A stretch of DNA of 64,000 nt from NCBI RefSeq assembly GCF_008014345.1, contig NZ_VPFL01000007.1, positions 62,001 through 126,000 of the forward strand. The letters are read 5' to 3'. The notes under the pieces were generated by a model. The model did not search any database, had not been told where the DNA came from, and was given only the letters and a program-made list of their open reading frames with translations. This document shows, one piece after another, positions 39,109-47,698 of the stretch. Positions within the stretch are counted from its first letter, which is position 1. The number at the start of each line of letters is the position of its first letter. Position numbers and translations under genes: made by a program. The DNA is from Pelomicrobium methylotrophicum. GTDB lineage: Bacteria; Pseudomonadota; Gammaproteobacteria; Burkholderiales; UBA6910.

Positions 39109-40373
39109 TGGGGATGGTGCGCTACGGATTGCGCAACCTCGCGAGGGGCAAGCTCAGGCTCGCGGTGGTCACGGTTCTGCTCGCTTTTCCGCTCCTGTTG
39201 CTGCTCGTCATGCAGTCGATCAGCGCTGCGGTGGAGCGGCATACCGAGGTGCTCAAGCGTACCGTGGACAATACCCTTCAGCTTCGCGCCCGAGGCTCCA
39301 TGGGCCATGTCAACATGGAAGGTAACTGGGTGATTCTGCCCCAGGAGGCGCTGGACAAGGTGCGGCAAGTCGAGCACGTCGCGCGCGTGGAGCCGTACTT
39401 GCTCGCCATGACACCCACCGAGGGCCACAACTTCGCCATGATCGTGGGGATGAATCCGGGCGACACCAAGCGCCTGGAGTCCCATGGCGAGGCTGGGAAT
39501 CCCAGAATCATCGCCGGCCGCGACCTCGTCCCCGGGGACCGGGGCAAGCGAGTGGCAGTCATCGGCCAAGGGTTCGCCCGGTGGGCGGGGATCACCCCGG
39601 AGAAGCTTGGCAGCGCGACCCTCACCCTGGATTTAAACCGGACTCACCCGGTCATCTTCGCCCTGGACCGCCCGCCGGCGACCCTGGAAATCGTCGGCAT
39701 CTACGCGAGCGGCTACGTCTTTGGAGACATGCAGCTCTTCATGCCCCTGGATACCTTCCGGGAGATCTACGGCGTGCCGGAGGGCATCTCCTGGCTCTTC
39801 GTCCAGGCGGATTCGTCCGACAGCCTTCCCCTCGTGGAGCAGAGGCTCCGGGCACTACTGGGAGAGGTGGCGGACATCGTCGCCCCCACGAGCGCGGCTG
39901 AGTTCGAGACGACTGCCACGCGTACCGTCGTCCGTCTCACGAGCGCCGGTGTGGCGCTGACCGTGGCCCTGATGGTGGTCGTCGTGTTTTTCGTCACCCT
40001 GCTGATCGTGCGCGAGCGCGCCTGGGAAATCGGCACCTTGAAGGCTCTTGGGGCGTCGGATGGTGGCATTGCCCTGAGCCTGCTCGCTGAGGCCTTCGCG
40101 CTCTGTGCCACGGGCGCCCTGCTGGCGGTGTTGCTCTTCGGCGCCTGGGGGGCGCCTGCAGCCCGACGCTTCTATGGCCTGGGCGTGGCTCCCCTGCTTC
40201 CGGCCCAGTATAAGGATGCGCTGGGAGGCGCCCTTGCCTTCGCGCCTGACATAGGGCTTGCGACCCTCGGGGTGCTGGTCGCGGTGAGCTTCGTGGCTGC
40301 GCTCGCCGGCAGCGCCTATGGTATCCGGCAGATCCAGCGGCTTTCCCCCATGGAGGCAATCCGGCATGAGTGA
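39108..40373 (+). CDS. FtsX/MacB-family ABC transporter permease (second)
   Basis: A 421-residue paralogue of the preceding permease with the same plan: N-terminal helix, periplasmic domain, and C-terminal helices with [20 protein letters not shown] and [10 protein letters not shown]. Two different FtsX permeases with one ATPase imply a heterodimer, as in LolCDE. The end overlaps the ATPase start. Confidence 0.85.
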   Translation: MGMVRYGLRNLARGKLRLAVVTVLLAFPLLLLLVMQSISAAVERHTEVLKRTVDNTLQLRARGSMGHVNMEGNWVILPQEALDKVRQVEHVARVEPYLLAMTPTEGHNFAMIVGMNPGDTKRLESHGEAGNPRIIAGRDLVPGDRGKRVAVIGQGFARWAGITPEKLGSATLTLDLNRTHPVIFALDRPPATLEIVGIYASGYVFGDMQLFMPLDTFREIYGVPEGISWLFVQADSSDSLPLVEQRLRALLGEVADIVAPTSAAEFETTATRTVVRLTSAGVALTVALMVVVVFFVTLLIVRERAWEIGTLKALGASDGGIALSLLAEAFALCATGALLAVLLFGAWGAPAARRFYGLGVAPLLPAQYKDALGGALAFAPDIGLATLGVLVAVSFVAALAGSAYGIRQIQRLSPMEAIRHE

Positions 40374-41088
40374 AGCGGCGCAGAAAGGCGAAGCCCTGAT
40401 CGAACTCGAAAGCGTGGCCAAGGTGTACCGTAAGGGCCGGCAAGAGGTCAGGGCCTTGGACGGTCTCGACCTTACCGTGGCCGAGCGGGGCATGGTGGCG
40501 ATCGTGGGGCCCAGCGGGAGCGGTAAGTCCACGCTCCTGCACCTGATTGGAGCCATGGACCGGCCCACGGCGGGCGAGGTCGTGGTCGCCGGCAGGCGGC
40601 TCAACACGCTACCCCAGGCGGAGCTGACGCGCTTCCGCCGGCAAACCGTGGGTTTCGTGTTCCAAAGCTTTAACCTCATTCCCAACCTTACTGCCCTGGA
40701 GAACGTGATGCTGCCGATGGAGTTCAACGGCGTCGGGGCTGCGAAACGGAAGGAGGTGGCCACGCGCCTGCTGGCGCGGATGGGCCTCGCGGCGCGGCTT
40801 ACCCATCGGCCCCAGGAGCTTTCCGGCGGCGAGCAGCAGCGGGTCGCCATTGCCCGGGCGCTTGCCAACGACCCGCCCCTCATTCTTGCCGACGAGCCCA
40901 CCGGGAACCTGGATTCGAAGACCGGCGAGATGATCTACGAGTTGCTCCAGGAGATTGCAAGGGAGCGCACCGTGGTGGTGGTCACCCATGCCGAGACCCT
41001 GGCCAGGATGTCTAACAGGGTGTTGTACCTCAAAGACGGGCGGCTCGCCCCGGAGGTCGGTTCGGCGTTTCGCAACACCGGTATATGA
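40366..41088 (+). CDS. LolD/MacB-type ABC transporter ATPase
   Basis: A 240-residue ATPase with Walker [10 protein letters not shown], signature [15 protein letters not shown], Walker [13 protein letters not shown] and switch His in VVVVTHAE. The sequence groups with LolD/MacB/FtsE-type enzymes that pair with FtsX permeases. The ATG lies inside the end of the second permease gene. It powers the heterodimer of unknown substrate. Confidence 0.9.
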   Translation: MSEAAQKGEALIELESVAKVYRKGRQEVRALDGLDLTVAERGMVAIVGPSGSGKSTLLHLIGAMDRPTAGEVVVAGRRLNTLPQAELTRFRRQTVGFVFQSFNLIPNLTALENVMLPMEFNGVGAAKRKEVATRLLARMGLAARLTHRPQELSGGEQQRVAIARALANDPPLILADEPTGNLDSKTGEMIYELLQEIARERTVVVVTHAETLARMSNRVLYLKDGRLAPEVGSAFRNTGI

Positions 41089-41110
41089 CTTAACCCTTGG
41101 AGGACGAAAC

Positions 41111-41461
41111 ATGTCTAATCGATTGACGATGGGGGTTGCCCTGGCGATGGTAGTCGGTCTGGCGTTACATACCAGCGCCGGCTTCGGTCAGAACGTGATC
41201 GAGGGAACCGTGGCCGGAACGAAACTGACCCGCTGCACCTTCAAGCCGGGTGGGTGTGAAGGCACGCTGATATTGGAGACACAAGGGGAAGGAAAGATCG
41301 CCCGGATCACCATCAATGTGCCGTTGGGGACCCCGATCAAGAAAGGCGATGAGGACGTGTACCTTCCCACGTTGAATGGGAAGGCGGTCAGCATCGTCCA
41401 TATCACGGAGAGAGGGGAGAAAATCGCGAAGTCCATCGAGGTCAGGACGGTAAAGCCCTGA
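41111..41461 (+). CDS. small exported protein of unknown function
   Basis: A 116-residue protein with a signal peptide (MSNRLTMGVALAMVVGLALH, cleaved near SAGFGQ). The mature part is beta-rich with two Cys (TRCTFKPGGCEGTLIL) and ends KSIEVRTVKP. I recognise no family. It has a clear ggagga ribosome site and lies between the ABC ATPase and the MerR regulator, so it probably belongs to the same metal-responsive unit. Confidence 0.6.
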   Translation: MSNRLTMGVALAMVVGLALHTSAGFGQNVIEGTVAGTKLTRCTFKPGGCEGTLILETQGEGKIARITINVPLGTPIKKGDEDVYLPTLNGKAVSIVHITERGEKIAKSIEVRTVKP

Positions 41462-41497
41462 ATCGGATTTGATGCTTTGTCGCGCGGAGGAAAGGAC

Positions 41498-41935
41498 ATG
41501 CTTACCATTGGCAAAGTGGCGAGGCTCGCCGAGGTCGGCGTCGATACCATCCGCTACTACGAGAAGGAGGGCCTGCTGGCGCCGGCCAGAAAAAGCCCGG
41601 CAGGCTATCGCCTGTATTCAGGTGAGGCGGTGCGGCGACTTGGCTTCATCCGGCATGCCCAGCAGTGCGGCTTCTCCCTCGCAGAGATTCGTGAGCTCCT
41701 TGAGCTTAAAACCCACGGCGATGGCTGCTGCACCGACGTGAGAAGCGTCGTGATCCAGAAAAAATTGCAGATCGAAAGCAAGATCAAGGCGCTCAAGGCG
41801 ATGTCGGAGGCGCTCAGTGAGCTGATCAATATCTGTGACGACGAATCCAGGCCGCTGGACGAGTGCCCGATCCTCGACGCCCTCGAAAACAGCATCGCGA
41901 GCCATGAGCGACGAAGCGCTGCAAGCAGGCTCTGA
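41498..41935 (+). CDS. MerR-family heavy-metal-responsive regulator
   Basis: A 145-residue activator. The MerR helix-turn-helix is clear (MLTIGKVARLAEVGVDTIRY, then YEKEGLL), followed by a dimerisation helix and a metal-site layout with GCCTD, ICDD and ECPIL, that is Cys residues placed as in ZntR/CadR/PbrR rather than CueR. It is likely to bind the two dyad promoters at 34029 and 34691. A ggaggaaagg ribosome site precedes the chosen ATG. Confidence 0.87.
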   Translation: MLTIGKVARLAEVGVDTIRYYEKEGLLAPARKSPAGYRLYSGEAVRRLGFIRHAQQCGFSLAEIRELLELKTHGDGCCTDVRSVVIQKKLQIESKIKALKAMSEALSELINICDDESRPLDECPILDALENSIASHERRSAASRL

Positions 41936-41988
41936 TCTCGTTCGGCGGCGCGGGACCCCGAAGCGCATTCGTTCCCTGGGAGCAGGTG

Positions 41989-42300
41989 ATGAAGGTTAGG
42001 GTAGAGGTGTTCACCACACCCGGCTGCGACCAATGCAGGCGGGCCCGCGAAACGCTCAAATCAATTGCCGAGAGTTTCGGCGCGGATAAAGTCAGCTGGC
42101 GGGAGGTCGACGTTCTAGAGGAACTCGACTACGCGGTCGAGTTGGGCGTAACCTGCCCGCCGGCGGTTGCCATCGACGGCGTATTGATCTTTCCAGCGTT
42201 GCCAAGCGCGGAACGGTTCAGGCGCGAGCTGGACCAGCGACTGGGAAGCGCAACGGCCGCAGACGCGATTGTCCCCCGAAGAGGACGTGATGGACATTGA
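41989..42300 (+). CDS. thioredoxin/glutaredoxin-like protein with CxxC
   Basis: A 103-residue cytosolic protein of thioredoxin fold: VEVFTTPGCDQCRRAR holds the CxxC active site and TCPPAVAIDG the cis-Pro loop. It has no signal, so it would act in the cytoplasm, probably as electron donor to the CcdA-like membrane protein whose gene overlaps its end by 11 bases. The start is the second codon of GTG-ATG behind ggagcagg. Confidence 0.75.
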   Translation: MKVRVEVFTTPGCDQCRRARETLKSIAESFGADKVSWREVDVLEELDYAVELGVTCPPAVAIDGVLIFPALPSAERFRRELDQRLGSATAADAIVPRRGRDGH

Positions 42301-42985
42301 GTCGCTGCGTCAGACGCTCGAACAGGCCAGCCTCGCCTCGCTGGTAGCCGGTTTCGTGATCGGTTTCTTGTTCAGCTTTAATCCAGTGGCCTTGGCAGCC
42401 ATTCCAGTGTCGCTCGCTTATGTGACCAAGGCCCGCGCTCCGCAGAGAGCCGTCCTCTATGGCGGTATGTTCATCCTCGGCATGGCCCTGACACATCTGG
42501 TCTTGGGCGCAGTGGCGGGTTTGGGCGGCAGCGGTCTGCAACGGGCCATGGGCCGCGAGTGGGGGCTTGTTCTGGGGCCGCTGCTGATCGTGCTTGGCCT
42601 CGCGTGGCCGGGCTGGCTAAAATTGCCTCTTCCCACAGTGAGGATACGAGCCAGGCCCGCGGCCACCGCTTGGGGAGCTTTCCTCCTCGGTGTGCCGTTT
42701 TCAGTGGCGATCTGCCCCTTCTGCACCCCTGCGCTCGTGATTCTGCTCGGAATTGCCACCGGCGTCGGTTCGCCCTTGTTCGGCGCTGTGCTGCTCCTGG
42801 CCTTTGCCCTGGGCCGCGCCGTCCCGATCATGCTCGGAGCAGTCGCGGTGGGTTGGTTAGAAAGCCTGAAAAGGCTGCGCGGGCACCAAAAGGCGCTTGA
42901 AATCGTGGGCGGGGTGGTCCTGATCGCCTCCGGTCTTTATATGCTCAACGCGTATTTCATTCTTGTACCTCAACTCGCGGGCTAA
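42290..42985 (+). CDS. CcdA/DsbD-like membrane thiol transporter
   Basis: A 231-residue protein with six hydrophobic helices, related to CcdA and the DsbD membrane domain: GFVIGFLFSFNPVALAAIP and FSVAICPFCTPALVILLG form the two symmetrical halves. The first half has Asn-Pro where CcdA has Cys-Pro, while the second has CPFC. It might move reducing power across the membrane, or the lost Cys may signal another role. It overlaps the thioredoxin-like gene. Confidence 0.75.
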   Translation: MDIESLRQTLEQASLASLVAGFVIGFLFSFNPVALAAIPVSLAYVTKARAPQRAVLYGGMFILGMALTHLVLGAVAGLGGSGLQRAMGREWGLVLGPLLIVLGLAWPGWLKLPLPTVRIRARPAATAWGAFLLGVPFSVAICPFCTPALVILLGIATGVGSPLFGAVLLLAFALGRAVPIMLGAVAVGWLESLKRLRGHQKALEIVGGVVLIASGLYMLNAYFILVPQLAG

Positions 42986-43018
42986 GCTGCCTGTCATTGA
43001 GGCGGTTGACATTCCGGC

Positions 43019-44197
43019 ATGAAGCCCATCGGGAAGCCCCACTCTGCCCCCGCGCCGGAGACCGCCCGGCGCAACCGCTTCGATCGCATGGAGTGGGCCG
43101 GGGCGCTGGGAGATCTCGGGACGTTGATCCCCTTTGTCGTCGCGTACATCGGTGTCCTGAAGATGGATCCGCTCGGGATCCTCCTCGGGTTCGGGGTGGC
43201 GATGATCGTCTGCGGCACCTACTACCGCACGCCGTTCCCGGTGCAGCCGATGAAGGCGGTAGGCGCGATCGCCACGGCCCAGGCGGCCCAGACCTTCGTC
43301 GTGACGCCCGCAGCGGTGCACGGCGCTTGCCTGGTCACGGGGCTCGTTTGGCTCGCCCTCGGACTGACTGGCGCCGCCGACCGGGTGGCGCGCCTGGTGG
43401 CGCGGCCGGTGGTGGTCGGCATCGTTCTTGGCCTGGGCATGAGTTTCATGCTGCAAGGCGCGAAAATGATGTCGGAAGGGTGGTTCCTGGGCATCGTCGG
43501 GCTGACGGGAACCGGGTTGCTGCTCACCAACCGCGCGTTCCCGGCCATGTTCGCGCTGCTTCTGTTCGGGTTCGGCGCGGGCGCGCTGCAGAACCCGGAA
43601 CTCCTCGGAAGCGTGGCGCAGGCGCGGCCTGAGTTGCGACTGCCCTCGTTTGCGCTCTCCGAGCTGACGCTGGATGCCTTCCTGATCGGCGCCGTGTTCC
43701 TGGCGCTGCCCCAGATCCCGCTCACCTTGGGTAACGCCATCATCGCCATCACCGAGGAGAACAACCGCCTGTTTCCCGATCGCCGGATCTCCGAGCGCAC
43801 CGTGGCCACCTCCACTGGCCTGATCAACCTGTTCGGCGCTGCTATCGGCGGCGTGCCCATGTGCCATGGCGCGGGCGGGATGGCCGGGCACGTGCGCTTC
43901 GGTGCCCAGACAGGAGGCGCGCTCATCATTCTCGGTGCGCTTCTCACAGTGCTCGGCTTATTCTTCAGCAGCTCGGTGGAGGCCCTGTTCCGTCTGCTGC
44001 CGCAGCCGATCCTTGGCGTGATCCTGTTCCTCGCTGGCGCCCAGCTCGCGCTGGGGGCGTGCGATTTCAGCCGCGACAAGCGGGAGCGGTTCATCACCGT
44101 GGTGACTGCGGGGCTGGCGGTGTGGAACGTGGGGCTTGCGTTCGTCGCGGGCATGGCCGCCCACGCCATCCATCGCCGCGGGTGGCTCAGACTGTAA
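43019..44197 (+). CDS. MOT1-type molybdate/sulfate transporter
   Basis: A 392-residue inner-membrane transporter with about ten helices and two repeats. GALGDLGTLIPFVVAY near residue 30 and PMKAVGAIATAQA are signatures of the MOT1 branch related to SulP transporters; VPMCHGAGGMAGHVRFGAQTG belongs to the second repeat. MOT1 proteins take up molybdate at low concentration. In this genome it could supply the type II molybdoenzyme 20 kb upstream, though sulfate is an alternative substrate. Confidence 0.8.
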   Translation: MKPIGKPHSAPAPETARRNRFDRMEWAGALGDLGTLIPFVVAYIGVLKMDPLGILLGFGVAMIVCGTYYRTPFPVQPMKAVGAIATAQAAQTFVVTPAAVHGACLVTGLVWLALGLTGAADRVARLVARPVVVGIVLGLGMSFMLQGAKMMSEGWFLGIVGLTGTGLLLTNRAFPAMFALLLFGFGAGALQNPELLGSVAQARPELRLPSFALSELTLDAFLIGAVFLALPQIPLTLGNAIIAITEENNRLFPDRRISERTVATSTGLINLFGAAIGGVPMCHGAGGMAGHVRFGAQTGGALIILGALLTVLGLFFSSSVEALFRLLPQPILGVILFLAGAQLALGACDFSRDKRERFITVVTAGLAVWNVGLAFVAGMAAHAIHRRGWLRL

Positions 44198-44217
44198 CAG
44201 TTTTGCGCCGCGCACCG

Positions 44218-44832
44218 TCATCCCGGCGCCGCCCGACCGATGTAAATGTAGCTCATCGGGCGGGGGGCCTTCGCGTATTCGGTGGTGAGCTCCAGGATGC
44301 GGAAGCCTGCCGCCCGGATGAGTTCGTCCATCTTCCGGTCCAGGTTGCACCCGCCGGCGAGCTTGTTCCACAAGGGATTCAGCCGGCGCTGCCAGCGCTG
44401 TACCGAAGCTTCCGGGGCGAGTCCGTGCTCGGCGAAGAGCAGCACGCCTCCGGGTTTCAGCACCCGCCGCATTTCGGCGAGCGCCTTGAGCGGATCAGGG
44501 ATGGTGCACAGGGTCCAGGTGGTGACCACGGTGTCGATGGAGCGGTCGTCGATCGGAATCTCTTCGGCCGAGCGGGCGAGAAACTGGACCGAGAAAGCAA
44601 CCCCGTGCACTTTTTTCTCCGCCATGCGCAGGAGCTCTTCCGACGGATCGACGGCGTAAAGCCGATCCACCTGCGGTCCGTAAAAGGGCAGGTTGAGCCC
44701 GGAGCCGGCCCCGACTTCCAGCGTGACGCCTCGGGCCTGGGGGAGAAGCTGAGCCCGATAGCGCGTGGCCTCCTTGTTCCTCATCGCCAGGTCGGTCAAC
44801 CGCGGCAGGATCCACTTGGCGTAAAAACCCAT
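44218..44832 (-). CDS. class I SAM-dependent methyltransferase
   Basis: A 204-residue cytosolic methyltransferase with motif I LEVGAGSGLNLPF, an acidic motif II (YAVDPSEELL), and VLKPGGVLLFAEHG. The layout is of the Methyltransf_11/UbiE group; the substrate is unknown (some relatives act on phospholipid head groups). It has a good ribosome site (ggagggag) and is convergent with the MOT1 gene. Confidence 0.8.
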   Translation of the reverse strand: MGFYAKWILPRLTDLAMRNKEATRYRAQLLPQARGVTLEVGAGSGLNLPFYGPQVDRLYAVDPSEELLRMAEKKVHGVAFSVQFLARSAEEIPIDDRSIDTVVTTWTLCTIPDPLKALAEMRRVLKPGGVLLFAEHGLAPEASVQRWQRRLNPLWNKLAGGCNLDRKMDELIRAAGFRILELTTEYAKAPRPMSYIYIGRAAPG

Positions 44833-44945
44833 GACGCCTCCCTCCGTTCCTTTCGGGCATGATGTATCCTCCGCCGCTCGAACAGCCGCTGACTATCCGA
44901 GCCCGGCGCAGGACGTACCGGGGCGAAGCGCCCCTTCGCGCGGTA

Positions 44946-45201
44946 TTATCCGCCTTTCGGGTCTACGTGCCTGCGAATAAACTCCTCCCGATCCACTTCG
45001 CCCCGCGCGTAGCGCTGTTCGAGGATGGGAATGGCGTGTCTGGCTGTCTGGAGACGATCGACCTTCGATCATGGGAGATTGCGATGGGCCGGCGTCATTC
45101 TTGTCTTCGAGCTTGCGCGCGATGGCATCCACCAGGGCCGGATCGGGTTCGGCGGCGGAAGCGGTCTTCGCTTCAAGCGGTTGCAGGCTTTCCATCGACA
45201 T
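44946..45201 (-). pseudogene. frameshifted SHOCT-domain gene
   Basis: One frame starts MSMESLQPLEAKTASAAEP just inside the end of the multicopper oxidase gene and continues DPALVDAIARKLEDKN. In another frame, without its own start codon, the DNA reads PILEQRYARGEVDREEFIRR before a TAA, a perfect SHOCT motif. A single frame change near the middle would join them into an 85-residue protein. SHOCT proteins commonly accompany copper-resistance genes. It may be a real frameshift or a sequencing error. The rest of the gap to the methyltransferase shows no gene. Confidence 0.5.
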
Positions 45202-46756
45202 TTCTCTTGTTGCGAATCAAAGCAGCCGTGTTCTCCCCGAACAGGCAGTTGCGCATCATGCCGCCGTCCTCGTGCTCCAGGTTGTGGCAGTGGTACATGA
45301 ACAAGCCCGGCTCGGTGGGCATGACGTGCACGCGTACCCGCTCGTCGGGAAAGATCAGGAAAGTGTCCTTGTAGCCCGCGTCGATCAGTCCCTCGCGCAG
45401 CTCCTCGGGTATGTCCCCGCCGCTGCGTTCGAGGACGCGGAAACGTACCCCATGGATGTGGATGGGGTGGGGCATGGGCATGCCCGGCCCGTCGTTGGAG
45501 AAAGTCCACACAGTCCCTTCGTTCAAGGGCAGGCGCTCGTCATCGGCGACCGCCTCCATCTCGAAGCGGCGCCCGTTGAAAAACCCCCGCATGTGGCGAA
45601 ACGCGAGCTGGGTGTAAATCGCATGTTTCCCCTCGTGCGGGATGCGCACCGGCTCGGGGAGGCGAAGCGCTTCGCTGCGCGCGTGCGCTTCGGTCGAGAC
45701 GGTGAAGCGCGCGACCAGGAGCTCGTCGCCCTGGCCAGGGCCCCTCATCCCCCCCATCATCCCGCCCATTCCGCGGCCCATCATTCCACCCATCATGCCA
45801 CCCATCATTCCGTCCATCATCTCCAGGCCGGAAAACGCCCGGCTGACCAGGGCGACCTCCGCGCCGCCGCGGCGCTCGCCAAAGTCTTCCAGCAGCTCGA
45901 CGCGCTCGAAAGGCGCGAGGACCACGTACGGTCGGGTCTGGACGCCCTCCGCGGAGGAGAGGAGACCATTGTCGGTGGCGATGACGCGCATGGGGCGGCC
46001 GTCGGACCAGGCGAGCTTGTAGATCCGCGCGTTGGATACGTTGGCGAGCCGAAGGCGGTAGCTGCGAGGAGAGACCTTGAACGCCGCGTCGGGCACGCCG
46101 TTCACGAGCACGGTGTCGCCCAGCACGCCGTTCATGTCGTCCATCATCGTGCGCTTGAACACGAACTGATTATCGCGGCCGACCCGGCGGTCCTGAATGA
46201 CGAGGCTTAATTCGTGCTCGGGGCCGGGAAGACCGTAGGCCCGTTCCTCCCGTTCCCGCACGATCAAGAGTCCCGCGAGGCCGTAGTACACCTGTTTGCC
46301 GGTGAAGCCGTGGGGATGCGGGTGGTAGAGGTAGGTGCCGGCCGGGTTCCTTACCGTGAATTCGTAAACGTATTCGCCCCCCGGGCCCACTGCGTGCCGG
46401 GGATGGCCGTCGGCCCGGTCGGGCACGATCATGCCGTGCCAATGCACGATGCTGGGATCGCCGGTCCGGTTCACGAAGTGGATCCGCACCCGCTCGCCGC
46501 GCTTGAGCTCCAGCGTAGGGCCCAGATAGCTCGAAGAAGGGCGCACTGCGTCCTGCCGGCCCCGCAGCACTTCGGCGCGATAGCGCAGCACCTCGGTTCC
46601 GGTTCCGCGCCAGATCGAAATACGGTCCGGAGCGGCGGTGAGTCGGAGCACGAGGTCGGGCTCTTCGCGGGCAAGGGCACGCCCCGCACTGAGCGGCACC
46701 GTCAAAGACGCTGCCGAAGCAGCGGCGGTGAGTAGAAATCTACGCCGTGTCCACAC
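45173..46756 (-). CDS. multicopper oxidase with Met-rich loop (CueO/CopA-like)
   Basis: A 527-residue Tat-exported oxidase (MWTRRRFLLTAAAS). Copper-site motifs are HWHG (105-108), HPHPHG (145-150), HPIHIHG and HCHNLEHEDGGMM, supplying type 1, 2 and 3 coppers. Residues 313-337 form a GGMM tandem-repeat loop, a Cu(I)-binding insert in the position where CueO has its Met-rich segment. It would oxidise periplasmic Cu(I) to less toxic Cu(II). The start is GTG behind aaaggaga. It heads the copper island on its right end, with a broken SHOCT gene downstream. Confidence 0.9.
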   Translation of the reverse strand: MWTRRRFLLTAAASAASLTVPLSAGRALAREEPDLVLRLTAAPDRISIWRGTGTEVLRYRAEVLRGRQDAVRPSSSYLGPTLELKRGERVRIHFVNRTGDPSIVHWHGMIVPDRADGHPRHAVGPGGEYVYEFTVRNPAGTYLYHPHPHGFTGKQVYYGLAGLLIVREREERAYGLPGPEHELSLVIQDRRVGRDNQFVFKRTMMDDMNGVLGDTVLVNGVPDAAFKVSPRSYRLRLANVSNARIYKLAWSDGRPMRVIATDNGLLSSAEGVQTRPYVVLAPFERVELLEDFGERRGGAEVALVSRAFSGLEMMDGMMGGMMGGMMGRGMGGMMGGMRGPGQGDELLVARFTVSTEAHARSEALRLPEPVRIPHEGKHAIYTQLAFRHMRGFFNGRRFEMEAVADDERLPLNEGTVWTFSNDGPGMPMPHPIHIHGVRFRVLERSGGDIPEELREGLIDAGYKDTFLIFPDERVRVHVMPTEPGLFMYHCHNLEHEDGGMMRNCLFGENTAALIRNKRNVDGKPATA

Positions 46757-46877
46757 GGTATGTCTCCTTTCTTGACTCTCGGGCTTACGCCCCCTTCGCC
46801 ACCGGCTTGCGCCGCTGGCGGCCGCGGCAGTCCCCGACGTGGCGCCGGTGCCGTATGGCGCGGCTACAGCACGCAGC

Positions 46878-47498
46878 TCAACGCGGGCGCGGTGAAGCTA
46901 AGTGACTGCGAATGAATTGCATGACTTCCGGCTGGTCCCACTCGGCAGGGCCGACCCACCGGCCGATCTCGCGACCGCTGCGGTCGATGAGGAGGGTCGT
47001 GGGCAGCCCCACGATTCCCAAACGGCTCATCACCTCGACAGACGGATCGATGTAGAAGGCAAGTGCTTCCACGTCGGCCTCCTTGAAGAATTCCTGCACC
47101 ACGAATATTCCTCCGCGATCAATCGACAGGGCGACCACCTCGAAGTCGGCGCCGCCCAGCTTTGCCTGAAGCCGGTCGAGCGATGGCATTTCCTTTCGGC
47201 ACGGCGGGCACCACGTCGCCCAGACGTTGAGCAGAACGACTTTGCCGCGGAAGTTGGCCAGGGTGAGCGGCTTGCCATCGGCGTCCAGGAAGCGGATCTC
47301 CGGCACCGGTCGTGGCGCCGGGTGCAGTCGCAGCGGTGAATTTGCCGCAAGCCGTAGGATCTTCGTCCCGCCCAAGTCGCCGCGTTCCGCATTCGCTTGG
47401 TGAGCGCCGACACTTGCGCCGGTCAGGATCGCAAAACTGATCACTGCGGTGATCAAGCGCACCCGGTGCGTTGTCCGCGAAGGGGTTGACCGGTTCAT
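46878..47498 (-). CDS. TlpA/ResA-like periplasmic thioredoxin
   Basis: A 206-residue protein with an N-terminal signal or anchor helix (VRLITAVISFAILTGASVG) and a TlpA-type domain: FRGKVVLLNVWATWCPPCRKEMPS with the WCPPC active site, and GLPTTLLID cis-Pro loop. TlpA proteins reduce copper chaperones and cytochrome c apoproteins. Position among cytochrome and copper genes fits either role. The start was chosen by the signal; an upstream extension is not family-like. Confidence 0.85.
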   Translation of the reverse strand: MNRSTPSRTTHRVRLITAVISFAILTGASVGAHQANAERGDLGGTKILRLAANSPLRLHPAPRPVPEIRFLDADGKPLTLANFRGKVVLLNVWATWCPPCRKEMPSLDRLQAKLGGADFEVVALSIDRGGIFVVQEFFKEADVEALAFYIDPSVEVMSRLGIVGLPTTLLIDRSGREIGRWVGPAEWDQPEVMQFIRSHLASPRPR

Positions 47499-47698
47499 GC
47501 ACTGTCTGCCTGGAGCGCTTCGACAAGCAGCGATGGAAACTCCCGCGCTTTGTGCTTCGATCCCATCGCCAACCGAACGACGATCGCTGTGACCAGCGTC
47601 GGCGGCACAGGTACGGCCGGGCGCGGAGCGCCACGCGAGGGTCCGGCCAGGCGCGTCGTTAACGTTTTGCCCTGGAACGTCCATGAAATTACTTGCAT
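47495..47698 (-). CDS. possible small protein coupled to the TlpA-like gene
   Basis: A 67-residue frame, MQVISWTFQGKTLTTRLAGP continuing to a basic C-terminal half, whose TGA overlaps the TlpA ATG and whose start overlaps the cytochrome gene end. Overlap geometry is like that of real coupled genes here, but there is no recognised domain, so it may be only a chance frame. Confidence 0.25.
   Translation of the reverse strand: MQVISWTFQGKTLTTRLAGPSRGAPRPAVPVPPTLVTAIVVRLAMGSKHKAREFPSLLVEALQADSA

Noticed and set aside
34253-42985. Mercury resistance (mer) operon
   Set aside because: HMA protein and MerR-family regulator are suggestive, but merT, merA and merB are missing, and the regulator cysteines and promoters look more like ZntR/PbrR.
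45745-45820. CRISPR-like or satellite repeat
   Set aside because: The short repeat is inside the oxidase reading frame and encodes the Met-rich loop.
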